A DNA stretch of 64,000 bases, taken from the NCBI RefSeq assembly GCF_036320965.1, contig NC_092225.1:60156108-60220107 (forward strand), in the 5' to 3' direction. Each line of letters starts with the position of its first letter. Position 1 is the stretch's first letter. The notes beneath the pieces were generated by a model. It made no database searches. It saw only the letters and a list, made by a program, of their open reading frames with translations, and was not told the origin of the DNA. Made by a program: the position numbers and the translations under genes. Origin of the DNA: Panulirus ornatus (lineage: Eukaryota; Arthropoda; Malacostraca; Decapoda; Palinuridae). Positions 36,200-47,439 of this stretch are shown here, piece by piece.

Positions 36200-37910
36200 A
36201 GGTTCAGCAAGACGTACAGAGTAAGAGAGAGGGGCACCGTATGCGAGCCAGTGAGCAGAAGGCACGTTATATTTTTCAGAATTAAGCCAAAATGGTGGAA
36301 CAATAGAACAAAAAACAGCACACAAGAAACTCAGAGTCATGATAATCAACGTGACAAGTCGCGTACTTTTGTGTAGAGATGATCAATATGAAGCGTATAC
36401 TGAGGAAAACATTGAAACAAAACATAAAGAATTTCATAGTTAAGTTAGAAGCAAGAGAGTCATTACACAGTCAATTGTTTCATTAACAACGGAGAACAGT
36501 GACTTGGTTCAAGATAATGAGGCCTCGACAAAGATCTCAAATGATGTATCATTTCATTATCATTTACAACCGAAGACACAGCCAGCTCATGTTCCAAATC
36601 CAGTCCGAGTTCTGCGTCAGCATTAGACAGAATGAGATGGAAAGTCCAGACAACTCTTATCAAAGAACAATGAGAAAGCCAGGAATGCGGGATAGATGAG
36701 GCCTTTTTTGCTCTTTTGAATAAGTCACATGCTACAAGGAGAGTTCCAGGGGGAACGGTAGTTTATCAATGTGTAACAGTGAGGTAAAAGGTAATTAATA
36801 AGTCTGTGCCTGGATGTAATCACCCAATTGGTTTGACGCCCGTATATGGTGAATCAATATTACCGTTCGAGAGATAAGACTGTAAATCACTCAGATAATC
36901 ACCTCCACTAACCAATCCCTGACTGGTTTCAGACCACATCGATCAAGTCTGACAAATCAGTACGATGAAAGTACGGCGACTAACGTCATCCGTCTAGATT
37001 TCAGTAAGCAATCGATAAAACGCCGTAATAAGGATTACAAATAAAAGTCAAGGCACACATAGTAAAGATGGGGCTGTACTTCGGTAGTAAAGAGCACTGG
37101 GCGACCGACCGGCCTTAAACAAAAAAAGCTGTGGTTAACTGTCATGCCTCAGAATGGCTGGACGTGGAGTACCACAGGGAAAAGTCTTGAGCCCACTTCT
37201 CTTCCTCATATATACCCATGACACTTGACAGTGCGCTGAGCTGCGAGATATCAAAATTCGCAGACGACTCCACACTAGAGAATAAAGCTAAATCATAAAC
37301 TGAACGTCTGCAGCTGAAAGCTGACAGAGACAAACTTATAGACTGGGCGAACGTGCACAGTTGCAAACTGACAGATAAACTGATGGACTGGGCACACAGG
37401 CGGCGCACGAATTATGACTTCGATAGGTGCAAAGCTTTACATATCGGCAGCGAGACTGAGATGGCAAGCTACGGTATGAATTTTCCTGAGCTACATGAGG
37501 TAAACGAGGAACATTCTTTGGGTGTAGTAATTTCCTGTGGCCCAAGGCCAAGCAAGCAGAGCTCAGTGGAAGTAGTAATAGAAAAAAGGCGAACATAATT
37601 CTAGATTTAAGCAGAGTATCTGAATTCAAGTCTGTGAGACTAAGCCTCATCCTTTATGATTTACTGGTGTGTCCCGGCTTCGAATATTGTGATCAGCTTT
37701 GATCACCCTTCTTGAAATACAGAATAGAGTGAGTATAGGATGACTTTTGGACTAAGAAATAGATCCACTGAGGGCTGGCAGCATGACTTTTGATTACGTG
37801 CTAAGCTTAGAGGGACATACATAAGAGATAGATTAATACCAGTATTCAGAATTATGAAAGGCTTTTGAAAGTCTTGATCTACGAAGCTATTGAATGAAAT
37901 ATACGCCTGA
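36200..37910 (+). mobile_element. CR1/Jockey-like LINE, decayed EN-RT linker and RT
   Basis: The translation is broken into many frames, but the order of motifs is that of a Jockey-superfamily RT. Linker: VRSKRVITQSIVSLT and DLVQDNEA at 36,447-36,530. Then NHPIGLTPVYGE (36,820-36,850, RT 'NYRPISLT' block), LTGFRPH and VIRLDFSK (36,922-37,010, RT palm), GVPQGKVLSPLLFLIY (37,168-37,215), a remnant of the FADD region (37,255-37,275), DRCKALHIG (37,421-37,447), LGVVIS (37,520-37,537) and RDRLIPVFRIMKGF (37,825-37,868). The catalytic YADD/FADD is destroyed. Many stops make it a pseudogene. A ~37 bp duplication at 38,006-38,080 may lie in its 3' UTR. Confidence 0.8.
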
Positions 37911-39362
37911 TTTCACTCGTTGTATATGTACGCAAAATCATTATCAAACACTTTACTTTGAATGAAGGAATTGGCCTTTTTCTTCAATATGATCATTGAT
38001 ATCTTCAATATTCTATTCTTTCTTATCCTATCTTCCTTTTTTCCATATTCCATTCTTTCTTATCCTATCTTCCTTTCAGTACAGGTAACCACACCTGGGG
38101 AACGTTTTTGCCCGTGCCATGTCGGTCACTATGTATAAAAGTGGAATGATTTACCAATAAGAATAGCTGGAAGCATCACCATAGATGCGGTGAGGCAGCG
38201 TCTTCAACCAGGGTACCTTGGCCAATGATGCCTCGAAAGAGTCAACTCTTTTTATTTTGCACTGACTGTTTAGGAGTCGTAAATTATGTATGAATTATCT
38301 ATAACTGATAATCACAGTAGAAGTATATTTTTGGCAATTAACATTTCATTCTTGTATACTGGTGTATATATACAGATCGTGATACACACTAAACTATATT
38401 CCTATACATAAAACCTGAGGAATATAATGGTATCTACTTTGCAGCGGTTCTCTTTGTTTTCCGTTTCCAGTACGTGACCAATTTTCTTCAGCTAATGCCT
38501 TGACTTTTGTGAGAGACGTCACGAGGAGGTTTATTACTCATTATTACGGATAGTGGAAAAGAGAAAAGAAAATTTCCCACAGCGTGGAAGACTGAAGTCA
38601 CTAAAACGTCTAAGGAAACTAGCTTCTCTCTGGACGGTTACTTGGAACTGGATGAGACTGAGCAGCGGTACCACAAGGATATATTGACTTTAGGATGCCA
38701 GACAAAGTAGCCATTTCGCAACCTCAAATTTGTGTAATTGACTCGGGGGGGGGGGGGGGGGTGTTAAGGGGCCAGGGGGACAGGCAGGGAGGCGATTGGT
38801 TTGATGGTGGGAGAGTTTCTGGGTAACTGGTTGGCAAAGTGGTCGTCAATAATAATTTAAACTCCTCATTCGTTGTGAAGACGGTGACTGACGGAGGAAA
38901 GAGTCTGCCTCTCAGCTGTTATCAGTTTCTCAAAACCACCGGATGACGTAGGACTGTATCATGTGCTGCAGTCTTGCTAGGGCGGTACGATTTCTTCGTA
39001 GGTCTTAGGTTCGTGGATCACTTTATCACTGAAGGCGTTGTAGAGGTTAGCGACGTTGTGGTAGAAGGCTTCAGTGTTGCTGCTGTATAAGTTTTCTTAA
39101 TGTGGGATGTGATCTTTGGCACGTCAGGTGGGTCACGTCCCACGTATGATTTCTAATAAGACCTGCGAATGTGAGCATCCATCATGATATTGGTGAAATC
39201 GTCTCATATATGTCCCACGTCCTTCAGAATTAACACTTGGGTGAAGGAATGCAGATCACTGCATCAGACAGGAATGTGTGGTCAAGTACATATATATATC
39301 TGCCACGTGCTTATTTACCATTTTGAATGGTATGAATTCTGCCGATTCGGTTGTTTCATTCA
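37911..39362. other. no supported gene
   Basis: 38,006-38,080 holds a pyrimidine-rich duplication (ATTCTTTCTTATCCTATCTT twice). A G run lies at 38,745-38,762. The rest is unique-looking. Confidence 0.5.
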
Positions 39363-39509
<147 letters not shown>

Positions 39510-39526
39510 CTCGTATAGAAATTTCT

Positions 39527-39643
39527 TTCATACGTCTTCGCTATTTTCGACATGAACAATGTAGCGCTATGAACAGATGAATGAGACCCCGCCCCACTAA
39601 GCCTTCTACGATACGCATGAGATACGTGGGCAGTATTCAGTCT
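39527..39643 (-). mobile_element. short LINE-A-derived element, decayed
   Basis: Plus-strand image shows TTCGCTATTTTCGACATGAA, AATGTAGCGCTATGAACAG and GCCTTCTACGATACGC, then GATACGTGGGCAGTATTC. These are the tail and 5' landmarks of the 235 bp element in minus orientation, with a ~100 bp internal loss. (AT)n/(GATA)n adjoin the tail end. Confidence 0.65.
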
Positions 39644-40981
39644 TTATATACACATGTATATAAAGTAAATTCGCTCGTGAAATAGATACACTTGAAGCCA
39701 CACTTCATAAACATAAATCATGATGACACTGCACATTGCTTTATATACTATGCTTTTTTTTTTGCCGTTCTCACTCAATAAAAAACGTAAATGAAAAATA
39801 TATCCTGAATGCTTTTAGTATTATGCACCAGAGATACAGATCTTCAGCAACCCAGCAATTTATAGGCATGACGTGCGTGCTTCCAGGCCTTAATTATGTG
39901 ACTCATTGTAGCAAGGCTTCAAGCAGTCTTCCTAACTCCCCTAATTGACACCCATCATGCTCTCCGCTGCTCATTATCCCTGACTGCTACGATTCATCAC
40001 TGAGAGGGCAAGATGGGCGGGGAAGGAGGAGGAGGAGGAGGAGGAGGAGCAGGGTGGACACCATAACGTTAGCTTAGACCAGACCAGGGCCCGAGGGGGT
40101 TCATCGCTGACTGGTCGACCGAACGTCCGACTGGTGTGTTATTTCAGTCTGGTGTGGTTGCTGCCCCAAACGGGTGGTGAGGTGTTACTTTCGTCTGGTG
40201 CAGTGTGATGGTTCGGGGTAGGTTGGTGGAGTCTCACGGAAAGACCTCATAATGAGGGACTTCATGATGAGACCTCATCCATGGAAGGGCTCCCCAACCA
40301 CGCGAGGAACCTCATCTTTGTCTAACTTTCTGAATCGTGTTATGTCTGGAGTGTGGCAGCCATTGTGTTTTGATGTCATTGTTGTTTATAGCCTCGAGTC
40401 TTTTGCTGTTATCTTTCATTCTCTTCTTTTTTCTTCACGTATTGTACCTTCCAACATGACGAAAAGAGTAAATGTATCATAATTCATTTTGTCATATTGT
40501 ACAATAACATTCAGGATATACTGCAACTCACTGCGCGGACTGGAATGAAGGGAAGGTGTTGTTCAACGAAACTGAAGCGATGCCCGGAACCATCTTACAC
40601 CCTCCGTGTCAGTAAGTTGTAGACAGCAGCCGCCCAGGGAAGTACAACCCTCCTGACTTAGGGTTTGTTGAAGTGATGCACGGAACCAACTTACACCCTC
40701 CGTTATCAGTCTCACTGGTCTAGCTCTCCATCTCATTAATACTCTGCTACCGAAGTCAGTTTTGATATGTTTTCCTGACACACACTACACAACTATCCTT
40801 TTTCCCCCTCACACTGTCTTCTTTGCCTCTCTCCAGCAACATCTTGAGCAGTGTTTCAAGAGGTTTGTCCGCTATATCAGTGTTTACCTGCTCTTCAGCT
40901 TTGTTTCGCTCGGGTGCTGGAGCATCCAGGTTCCTCTCCTCAGGCATGCTGCCTGTCTCGTCTTTCTTCACATTCTTGGTT
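39644..40981. other. no supported gene; one local duplication
   Basis: GGAACCATCTTACACCCTCC (about 40,582) recurs as GGAACCAACTTACACCCTCC (about 40,682), a ~100 bp spaced duplication. A GGAGGAGGA patch lies at 40,026-40,050. Confidence 0.5.
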
Positions 40982-41083
40982 GCTAGGACGCCATTTGTTT
41001 ACCAAAGGGCGTCCTAGCTACGTCTCTTCGTTGTATATCAACTAACATATTCCTTTCTTGTATCTCCCCTGATGATGTAACTG
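40982..41083 (+). mobile_element. Penelope-like element, C-terminus and 3' end fragment
   Basis: Reads TKGRPSYVSSLYIN then stop (about 40,999-41,045), matching the minus-strand end [14 protein letters not shown] of the element at 61,790. The stop is followed by CCCTGATGATGT, also shared. The left edge is a perfect 11 bp inverted repeat (GCTAGGACGCC at 40,982-40,992, GGCGTCCTAGC at 41,008-41,018). It is a heavily truncated insertion. Confidence 0.75.
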
Positions 41084-41430
41084 GCCAGCCTGGCTCATGG
41101 TTGCACTAGGTAACCCCCCTGTCTCTCGTCTGTGGTAATCGAAACATGGCTAAAAGTTCACCTTGGATCAGTCGCCTGTGTGTGATTCCAAACTTGTCCT
41201 TTGTAGACAAGAGATATACCTGAAGGTATGATGGGTTCTCGTCTGCTAATAGCACAACACATACCACCAGGGTACAACTAACACCAAGAGATGCCTAAGA
41301 CGGTACGTGAAGCAAGTACTCATCTAATAAAGTGAAAAGCAGTGAGTGAATCATGTAGCTCGATAAAGCAGGTGCTCTTTCACAACACTAATGGGCGGAG
41401 GCAGGTACACAAAGCATACAAGACGTGATG

Positions 41431-41431
<1 letters not shown>
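41084..41431. other. no recognised feature
   Basis: Unique-looking sequence. Confidence 0.5.

Positions 41432-41527
<96 letters not shown>
41432..41527. repeat. (AT)n microsatellite
   Basis: Perfect AT run of about 95 bp. Confidence 0.97.
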
Positions 41528-41528
<1 letters not shown>

Positions 41529-41836
41529 GTAAAGACGTTCATAACGGACGCTTGCAGTCCACAGTGAACGACTGTGTGGAGGTTGTACATGATAAAGAAG
41601 GTTGGTTTCCATGTCAAGATGAACATAGGGATGTGATTGGGGTATGTTGGAGGAGCATTAAGTCGTGTACCATCGCGTATGATGACCCATGACCTGGCCC
41701 TGAGGTCAGGAAGGAGGTCAGCAAGTGAGATCTGTCGTTCAGATATTCAAGGCTTACATGACACGTGAGGTGTGTGTATGAAGATGTGGTGGGTTCAAGA
41801 CGAGGGACTCTCTAAAGGAAGAAGACTCAGCTGTGG
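41528..41836. other. no recognised feature
   Basis: Unique-looking sequence. Confidence 0.5.
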
Positions 41837-42140
41837 GTGAGTAATCTCGTTGGTGAATATGCAGTCGTGGATGAATCAGGAGTTGAATATGCAGGTGTAG
41901 GTGAACAAACAGTTGTAGGTGAATATACAGGTGTAGGTATGTTTGTATTGGTGAGTATGCAGGTGATAAGTGAATATACAAGTGCAGATGAGTATGTTGG
42001 TATAGGTGAACATGCAGGTGTACGTGAATGAACAGGTGTAGCAAGTATGTTGGTATAGGGGAGTATGCAGGTGTAGGTGAATAAGTAGGATTAAATGAGT
42101 AAGCACACGTCGATGAATGTGCAGATGTCAGTGAATAACC
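41837..42140. repeat. ~18 bp minisatellite
   Basis: GTGAATATGCAGGTGTAG and variants (GAACAAACAGTTGTAGGT, GAGTATGTTGGTATAGG) repeat about 16 times with decay at both edges. Confidence 0.85.
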
Positions 42141-42213
42141 AAATGTAGAAGATGAATGATAATATACTTGCATTTGAAAGTATATATGTCTATGAATAGC
42201 ATGTACAAAAAAC

Positions 42214-42363
42214 AAGGAAGAAGAAGAAGAAGAAGAAGAAGAAGAAGAAGAAGAAGAAGAAGAAGAAGAAGAAGAAGAAGAAAAAGAAAAGAAAGAAGAA
42301 AAGAAGAAGAAGAAGAAGAAGAAGAAGAAGAAGAAGAAGAAGAAGAAGAAGAAGAAGAAGAGG
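42214..42363. repeat. (GAA)n microsatellite
   Basis: AAG/GAA trinucleotide run with a short irregular centre (42,280-42,305). Confidence 0.96.
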
Positions 42364-42894
42364 AAAAAGGAGAAGATGAACTGATTATAATGAACAGGAG
42401 AGGGCCGAGGTGTTGGCAGGGAATAAGAACATACGATTTGATCCTAAAGGGCAATATACTATGCAGGATTAAATCCTGAAGGGTGATATACTATATGGAA
42501 TCAAATCCTAAAGAGGAATATACAATGAAGTAATTATTGTCTGCATACGAGTGGCAGCGAAAGACCATAGACGAAGGGATGTACAGCACAAGCCGTTTTC
42601 TACGTCAAATATCACCAGCAAGGAGACGAAACCAATATCTCGAAAGTTTGTATCATCTAAAGAGACGAAAATGGAGCAGACGAGAGGCTAAGTAACGAGT
42701 GAAAGGGAGTTAGTGGTAACGAGAGCGGTGTTAATATGATACACGACCAAGGATTCCTGGGCCCCTCCAACACAAATCATTACAGATATTTATGCTTTTG
42801 GTTTTCCTGTAACATCAGTGCGAAAGAACATGAGGGCAAGATGTTTGTACCTGGCGAGGAGAGAAGCGTACCCACTGTGATTGAAGTTAATCTA
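42364..42894. other. no gene; short triple repeat
   Basis: At 42,435-42,527 a ~38 bp unit (GATCCTAAAGGGCAATATAC, AATCCTGAAGGGTGATATAC, AATCCTAAAGAGGAATATAC) occurs three times. The remainder is unique-looking. Confidence 0.6.
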
Positions 42895-43272
42895 TGTAAA
42901 GTTACTCTTGTGGTAATAATGTGCAATGTAAGTAATCCTAGAGGTATTACTCTACTACGTAAAATAATTCAGGAGGCATTATCTGCTGCGTAAAGTAATT
43001 CAAGTGGTATCATTCAGCTATGTAAAGTAACTCAAGAAGATCATTCTGCTATGTAAAGAACTCAAGAGGAGTATTCTGCTATTTAAAGTAACTCAAGAGG
43101 ATTTATTCAGCTATGCAAAGTAATTCAAGAGGAGTATTCTGCTACGTAAAGTAACTCAGGATGTATTAGTCTGCTATGTAAAGTAATTCAAGAGGAGTAT
43201 TCTGCTATGCAAAGTAACTCAAGATGTATTAGTCTGCTATGTAAAGCAACTCTGGAGGTATAAGTCTGCTAT
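42895..43272. repeat. ~31 bp minisatellite
   Basis: Unit: CTGCTATGTAAAGTAATTCA then AGAGGAGTATT, about 12 copies, some with short indels. Confidence 0.88.
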
Positions 43273-43499
43273 GTATGGGAGGTCAAGCTTATAGCAGAGT
43301 GTCAAGATGCGTTAAGACACCAGTACACAGACGTGAGAGGCGAGTAGCGAGGTAAGGCTATGGATGCCAGGGATTAATGACCTGGTTCTAATAATTGGAA
43401 ATGAGATAAGAGAAAATGATAAAGAATTAAGGTCTACAGACAGCCGTTAAACATTCAGTAAACGTTAGTGATAACACCAACAGAAGGACAGACAGAAGG

Positions 43500-43790
43500 A
43501 TAAGTGGTACTGAGGAAGACTGGTTGATAAGAGATGTAGCACTGAGAAGAGGCTCATATGCTGCTGAAAGAGATTTACGGTAATGAGAAAGGGGACTGCT
43601 GGCAACATGAGAGATACTGTACTAAGAAAGGCAAACGGTACTTAACGAAATCTATAGTAATGAGAAAGGTGCAGCTGATGATATGAGATATATGCGGGAA
43701 TGAGAGACATTATTGAAAGAGACATATTGTACTGAAAGGGTTTTCCTGTTCTGAAAGAGGCATACGGTACCAGGAGACATACGACGTAAA
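43500..43790. repeat. decayed ~30 bp minisatellite
   Basis: GGTAATGAGAAAGG, GTACTAAGAAAGGC, GTAATGAGAAAGGTGC and TACTGAAAGGG recur at about 30 bp intervals. Confidence 0.6.
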
Positions 43791-43794
43791 TATA

Positions 43795-44797
43795 TCTGGG
43801 ATATCTGGGAGTGGATTTGGCAGCGGATGGAACCATGGAAGCGGAAGTAAGTCACAGGGTGAGGAAGGGCGGCGAAAGTTCTAGGAGCGTTGAAAAGTGT
43901 GTGGAAGGCGAGAACATTATCTCGGAAGCAAACATGGGTATGTTTGAAGGAATAGTGGTTCCAACAATGTTATATGGTTGCGAGGCGTGGGCTATAGTTA
44001 GAGGTGTGCGGAGGAGGGTGGATGTGTTGCAAATGAGATGTTTGAGGACAATATGTGGTGTGAGGTGGTTTGATCGGGTAAGTAATGAATGGGTAAGAAA
44101 GATGTGTGGTAATAAAAAGGGTGTGGTTGAGAAAGCAGAAGAGACAGACTGTTTTGATATGGTTTGGTCACATGGAGAGAATGAGTGAGGAAAGATTGAT
44201 AAAGAGGATATATGTGTCAGAGGTGGAGGGAACGAGGAGAAGTGGGAGACCAAACTGGAGGTGGAAAGATGGAGTGAAAAAGATTTTGAGCGATCGGGGC
44301 CTGAACATGCAGGAGGGTGAAAGGCGTGCAAGGAATAGAGTAAACTGGAACGACGTGGACAGCACAGTCAGTGCTGACTGTGCTGTCAGTGGATTGACCC
44401 AGGCCATGTGAAGCGTCTGGGGTAAACCATGGAAAGTTTTGTGGGGCCTGGATGTGGAAAGGGAGCTGTGGTTTCGGTGCATTATACATGACAGCTAGAG
44501 ACTGAGTGTGAACGCATGTGGCCTTTGTTGTCTTTTCCTAGCGCTACCTCGCGCGCAGCGGGGGTGGAGGGGGTTGTCATTTCATGTGTGGTGGGGTGGC
44601 AACGGGAATGAATAAAGGCAGCAAGTATGAATTTGTACATGTGTATATATGTATATGTACGTATACGTTGAAATGTATAGGTATGTATATGTGCGTGTGT
44701 GGACGTGTATGTACATACAAGTGTATGTGGGTGGGTTGGCCATTCTTTCATCTGTTTCCTTGCGCTAACTCGCTGACGCAGGAGACAGCGACAAAGT

Positions 44798-44800
<3 letters not shown>
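43795..44800 (+). mobile_element. LINE-A, RT C-terminus and 3' UTR
   Basis: 5'-truncated in the RT thumb region. Coding part: LGVDLAADGTMEAEVSHR (43,805-43,860), VVPTMLYGCEAWA (43,954-43,992), MRCLRTICGVRWFDR (44,034-44,078), one frameshift near 44,150-44,165, then IKRIYVSEVEGTRRSGRP (44,199-44,252), WKDGVKKILSDRGL and RVNWNDV, ending at the stop near 44,411. This block follows the palm in RTE/CR1-like endonuclease-RT proteins. The 3' UTR (to 44,800) is the most complete in the window and ends CGCTAACTCGCTGACGCA, GGAGACAGCGACAAAG, then (TA)n. Confidence 0.88.
44358..44387. repeat. 30 bp near-perfect palindrome
   Basis: GACAGCACAGTCA (44,358-44,370), spacer GTGC, TGACTGTGCTGTC (44,375-44,387). 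Other LINE-A copies have a non-palindromic GTATACCGGGGTTGACG-type sequence here, so this arose within this copy. Confidence 0.9.

Positions 44801-44801
<1 letters not shown>

Positions 44802-44869
<68 letters not shown>
44802..44869. repeat. (TA)n microsatellite
   Basis: Begins right after the LINE-A tail. Confidence 0.97.
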
Positions 44870-44871
<2 letters not shown>

Positions 44872-45751
44872 GCTCCAAGTGAACATTGCTGTACCGTTAA
44901 ATAACATAAAATCTTGGGGTTATTGTCAGAAGCAGCAATAATGCGGTGTGATCTGTGGCCGCCGTGGTCTCCGTGACCCACCCTGACCACAGAGAAACTA
45001 CCTATTATTAGGAAGACGCCCAACCACACACGACTACACTAAGTGTATAATGCATGACGCTAGCTAATCTATCATTCATGGAGTTCATATTTTCCTCTAC
45101 ATTAGCCTGGGTACCCAGTGACTGTGGAAAGTGTAAACCATAAATGGTGGCCTTAGCTGGCCTTTCAGCTCTGGCGGTGGTGCCATTTTGGACATTGCCT
45201 TTGATCCCGAGGCACCTTCATCATAATCTGAGGCTACTAGGTCGACTATCGTGATGAGCAAAGCGTAACCGAGAAGGTTTCTGAGAGGCAGCCTTCAACG
45301 CCTAGTGTACGGTAGCTTAGATCCTCGCCCACATCCTGGAGGACGTACTGAGAACCAGCATTTGAGGCCTCTGAGGTAATATGACCCAGTCGTAAAATAG
45401 TAACAAAACAGACAAACACTAGGAAGTATTTTACAGATACAGTGCGGGGAATGGCGCTAGGTGTACGACCATAAACATGCACTAATTATTAGATATTAGT
45501 TGTCATGTCGTTTAGGTAGCTATGTCTGAGGCTAGATTAGGCATCTGGCAATACTAGTTCGATAAGAAAAAACAGAAAAATTATTCTATTATCATTTTAT
45601 ATAATTTCTGCTTTTGTTGTAATTTTTAACGAAACCAGATTGAAAACGTTTAAGTTGAATCAGTTCTACTTATACAAACTAACACATACGCTGAATCACT
45701 TTTCCTGACATATACATACACTCAAACACTCGTGATGGACTACATCAAACA
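44870..45751. other. no supported gene
   Basis: A minus-strand frame at 45,246-45,482 starts with Met and has a hydrophobic stretch at residues ~20-32. It has no homology that I can name and ends within 78 codons. Confidence 0.4.
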
Positions 45752-45753
45752 CA

Positions 45754-45787
<34 letters not shown>
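45752..45787. repeat. (CA)n microsatellite
   Basis: CA run with one T interruption. Confidence 0.95.
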
Positions 45788-45867
45788 ACCGCGCGCGCTA
45801 CGTTCATTAGTGAGACGAATGAGTGAAGGTCCCCAGCATGATGCGCTCGAGGTCCACCTCCTCCCCC

Positions 45868-46420
45868 AGGAACACTACCACTCCCTCCCTCAGAAACACC
45901 ACTACCCCCTCCCCATGGAACACTACCATCTCCTCCCTCAGAAACACCACTACCCCCTTCCCAGAAACACCACTACCCCCTCCACTCCTATGGTAAACCT
46001 GCTTTCTCCCCCAGGAACACCGATAACCTCTCCCCTAGGATCATCACGCCCCCTTCTTCAGGTACCCCCTTCCCCCTTCCTATGAACACCCCCTTTTCTT
46101 CCACCTACCCCTCCTGAGAATATTCCCTTCCCCCAAGGGAAATACCCGCTACCTCATCAGGACTACCACAACCCTTCACCCAGGGACACCACCTCCTTCC
46201 CCACCCTCTCTACCAGGAAAATCCCTGCTCTCCTCCCTAGCATCGCCCCCTCCCAAAAGTACAATCCCCTCCCCTTTCCCTCCAGGAACACCCTATTCAC
46301 CACCGTTCCTCCCCATGACTACCAAAGCTCCCTCGCCCTGACACACCGACATCCCTCCCTCAAGGTACAGCTTCACCCCCTTCTTCAAGTAAAGCCCTCG
46401 TTCCCTCCTACAGGTACATT
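45868..46420. repeat. decayed C-rich minisatellite, ~25-28 bp unit
   Basis: CAGAAACACCACTACCCCCT and CCAGGAACACCACC-like words alternate with CCCTCCC runs. Clearest at 45,868-45,990, weaker to the right. The minus strand is strongly G-rich. Confidence 0.75.
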
Positions 46421-46936
46421 CCTGTCTCAGGCCCGCCCCCCCCCCCCTTTACCCTCCTCACCCCGAAAGATATTCCTCTGCTCCTCCTCCTCCCCCAACA
46501 CAGGTACTGCTCTCCCTCTCTCCCCGCCAGAACCTCCCCTCCCCTCTACGGCCATCAGTTAGCGTGGTGGGGCAGGGCAGGACACTCGGGCCGCCCCGCC
46601 TCCTCCTCCACCATGACAACATGAGGCGAGGCCTCACGATGGTGTGAGTGATGCCCACAACACACAACACCCCCCCCCCCCCTCCCTCAGCTCACTCCCT
46701 CCTCCTCCTTCCTCCTTCATCACCCTCCCCCTCACTCTTAAATACCCCCCTCCCCCCCTCCACACGTGTAGGTAATTAGCCGAAGGAGGGAGAGAGAAGG
46801 AGAAAGGAGGGGGGAGTGAAGCTGTGCACGCTGCATATGCTTAATTATCTTTCAAGCTTAATTGGTGATAATATCGTGGGTCGGGCCGTATATTGTTGCC
46901 TCCCGTGTCGAAGTTTGGGGGTGAGTGTGTCTGAAT
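46421..46936. other. C-rich sequence, no gene
   Basis: C runs of ~10-12 at about 46,435-46,447 and 46,670-46,682, with CCTCCTCC patches between. Confidence 0.55.
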
Positions 46937-47247
46937 GTGTTTACCTTCCCTCGGTACCGAGTGTTTACCTTCCCTCGGTACCGAGTGTTTACCTTTCGCC
47001 GGTACCGAGTGTTTACCTTCCCTCGGTACCGAGTGTTTACCTTCCCCCGGTACCGAGTGTTTACCTTTCGCCGGTACCGAGTGTTTACCTTCCCTCGGTA
47101 CTCCACGTGACCGACGGTACTTCTTGTGGCAGACGGTACTCGTGTTTACCTTCCCCCGGTACATCAAGTTACTGATGGTACCTTACCCCGGTACGGTACT
47201 TGCCATACTGACGGTACCTTACCCCGGTACTTGCCACACTGACGGTA
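46937..47247. repeat. 24 bp minisatellite with GGTACC in each unit
   Basis: Unit: GTGTTTACCTTCCCTCGGTA plus CCGA, seven regular copies to 47,105, then variants with (A/T)CCCCGGTAC to about 47,247. The 8-codon period opens several frames on both strands. Confidence 0.93.
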
Positions 47248-47439
47248 CTGGGGTATGTTTGATACGGTCTGCATCTTAGGAAGTGTGTCGTGTCGGTGCC
47301 CAATAGCTACATACAGTCTCATACATTCATACATGGCTGGACACATATGTGTACACGCATACATATACATACATACATTTGAAGACACTTATATACACAC
47401 AGGCACACATACATTTATACGTACATACACGTAAAAACA

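Noticed and set aside
35473..36349. Three overlapping minus-strand frames of 60-123 codons
   Set aside because: No motif of any transposase or host family seen. Probably chance in AT-rich DNA or unreadable retroelement sequence.
45246..45482. Minus-strand 78-codon frame with a hydrophobic stretch, possible secreted peptide
   Set aside because: No homology I can name, no clear splice sites, and the hydrophobic stretch is not near enough to the Met for a standard signal peptide. Transcript data would be needed.
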